Shown here: positions 42,241 to 42,923 of the stretch, piece by piece
How positions within the stretch are numbered: position 1 is the stretch's first letter
How the letters are laid out: the number at the start of each line of letters is the position of its first letter
Origin: an uncultured Oscillospiraceae bacterium
GTDB lineage: Bacteria > Bacillota > Clostridia > Oscillospirales > Oscillospiraceae
DNA: 42,923 nucleotides
Reading direction: 5' to 3'
Assembly: GCA_947624985.1 (NCBI GenBank)
Contig: CANQMO010000022.1
Coordinates: 1-42,923, forward strand
Position numbers and translations under genes: made by a program
The notes under the pieces: model-generated
What the model saw: only the letters and a program-made list of their open reading frames with translations
What the model was told of the DNA's origin: nothing
Database searches by the model: none

Positions 42241-42346
42241 TAAACCGGCTTTTTTACTAGATTTATACGGCCTGTTTTGTGTATGATTTATATTTTATCG
42301 GGGATATCCCTCCCTATTTTTGGGGATATATCCAACCATATGCCCC
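42241..42346. other. AT-rich divergent spacer with short repeats
   Basis: This part of the 288-bp gap between the lacI-family and TetR-family genes holds two GATTTATA copies 25 bp apart (42260 and 42285), a perfect 10-bp palindrome GGGATATCCC (42301-42310) and a second GGGGATAT copy (42322-42329). I see no gene; a minus-strand frame over it lacks a ribosome binding site and overlaps the TetR gene. Confidence 0.35.
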
Positions 42347-42375
42347 TTGACTTTTTGAAAGCAGGAGCGTATATT
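42347..42375 (+). promoter_or_regulatory. Promoter of the TetR-family gene
   Basis: TTGACT (42347-42352) and TATATT (42370-42375) are 17 nt apart on the plus strand, about 50 nt before the start codon. Confidence 0.7.
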
Positions 42376-42409
42376 AAGTAACAGATGTTTCGCAACAACA
42401 GTTGCTTAA
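42374..42409. promoter_or_regulatory. Candidate TetR-type operator
   Basis: TTAAGTAAC (42374-42382) and GTTGCTTAA (42401-42409) form a 9-bp inverted repeat with one mismatch, starting in the -10 box and covering the transcription start. It is placed where a TetR-family protein would repress its own gene. Confidence 0.5.
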
Positions 42410-42426
42410 CGAGAAGGAGGACATCT

Positions 42427-42923
42427 ATGCCGCCAAAATGCAGGTTCACCAGGGATGAGATCACGTACGCCGCTGTGAACGTCACGCGCAAAGCGGGGCC
42501 CGCCGGGCTCACCGCACGGGCACTGGCGGAGGAGCTGGGCTGTTCGGTCAAGCCGATTTTCGGACTATTCAAAAATATGGAGGAAGTTCAGGGCGCCGTT
42601 CTGGCTGCCGCGCAAGACCTGTACCAAAGCTATCTTGCAGAGGATATGGCTGCGGGAAACTATCCCCCCTATAAAGCCAGCGGCATGGGCTATATCCGTT
42701 TTGCCAAAGAAGAAAAAGAACTGTTCAAGCTGCTTTTCATGTGTAACCGCAAAGGGGAGCCGCCGGAACCAGGCAGGGAAATGGATGTGATCATCCCCCT
42801 GATTATAAAAAACACGGGGCTTTCCAGGGAGAAAGCAGAGCTGTTTCATCTGGAGTTGTGGATCTTCGTGCATGGCATTGCGTCCATGATTGCCACATCC
42901 TTTCTGGATTGGGAGATGGAAAC
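42427..42923 (+). CDS. TetR/AcrR-family transcriptional regulator (cut by the window end)
   Basis: The open frame runs from an ATG (42427-42429), with AAGGAGG 6 nt upstream, to the window edge: 165 codons without a stop. The N-terminus (RDEITYAAVNVTRKAGPAGL, then TARALAEELGCSVKPIFGLFKNMEEV) is a TetR-type DNA-binding domain in which the recognition helix reads SVKPIFGLFKNM. The rest is helical, with a WIFVHGIASMIA segment typical of the TetR C-terminal domain with a WHG-type motif. The target and ligand are unknown; it may govern genes beyond the window. Confidence 0.88.
   Translation, partial: MPPKCRFTRDEITYAAVNVTRKAGPAGLTARALAEELGCSVKPIFGLFKNMEEVQGAVLAAAQDLYQSYLAEDMAAGNYPPYKASGMGYIRFAKEEKELFKLLFMCNRKGEPPEPGREMDVIIPLIIKNTGLSREKAELFHLELWIFVHGIASMIATSFLDWEME

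Noticed and set aside
42288-42572. 94-codon minus-strand frame between the two regulators
   Set aside because: It overlaps the start of the TetR-family gene, its promoter and operator, and looks like a shadow.

Overview
The window looks like a chromosomal segment of a high-GC, spore-forming Clostridia member, most likely Oscillospiraceae/Ruminococcaceae-like. The support is a SleB-type spore cortex-lytic enzyme, a SpoVD-type penicillin-binding protein with PASTA domains, a T-box leader in front of thrS, an mraZ-led division and cell-wall cluster, a meso-DAP-type MurE, AGGAGG-type ribosome binding sites and many tightly packed genes. I see no tRNA, rRNA, CRISPR array or intact transposase. At the far left a strong promoter with an AT-rich upstream element fires leftward out of the window.

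Left third (about 0.1-12.6 kb, minus strand): a housekeeping run read in the order gdpP-like, rplI, dnaB, tilS, hpt, ftsH, ychF and a small membrane acyltransferase-like gene. It is followed by thrS under its own promoter and T-box, and then sleB. Middle (12.6-26.3 kb): a lone plus-strand sugar-phosphate nucleotidyltransferase, then the minus-strand dcw cluster mraZ-rsmH-ftsL-spoVD-murE-mraY-ftsW-murG-murA-divIB with ftsZ at its end. MraZ-type operator repeats and a promoter head the cluster, and ftsZ also has its own promoter. murF, murD, murC and ftsA are absent from it.

Right third: a YfcE-like phosphodiesterase (minus); a plus-strand peptide-type ABC importer (binding protein, two permeases, two ATPases); an orphan initiating sugar transferase; and a 350-bp hairpin-rich intergenic region that looks like either a structured RNA or a palindromic mobile-element remnant. 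A two-repeat DUF1508 protein and a small membrane protein follow.

The most interesting part is 34.7-42.2 kb. A LacI-family regulator lies upstream of a minus-strand operon encoding a TRAP transporter (dctP, dctQ, dctM), a NagB-like protein with two altered catalytic positions, a LarA-family nickel-pincer-type racemase/epimerase with all key residues kept, a bicupin and a small cupin. Matching LacI-type operators occur in the regulator promoter and in the spacer of the operon promoter. I infer an inducible uptake and catabolic route for a hydroxy-acid or sugar-acid whose chemistry is not obvious from known pathways. The window ends inside a plus-strand TetR-family regulator.
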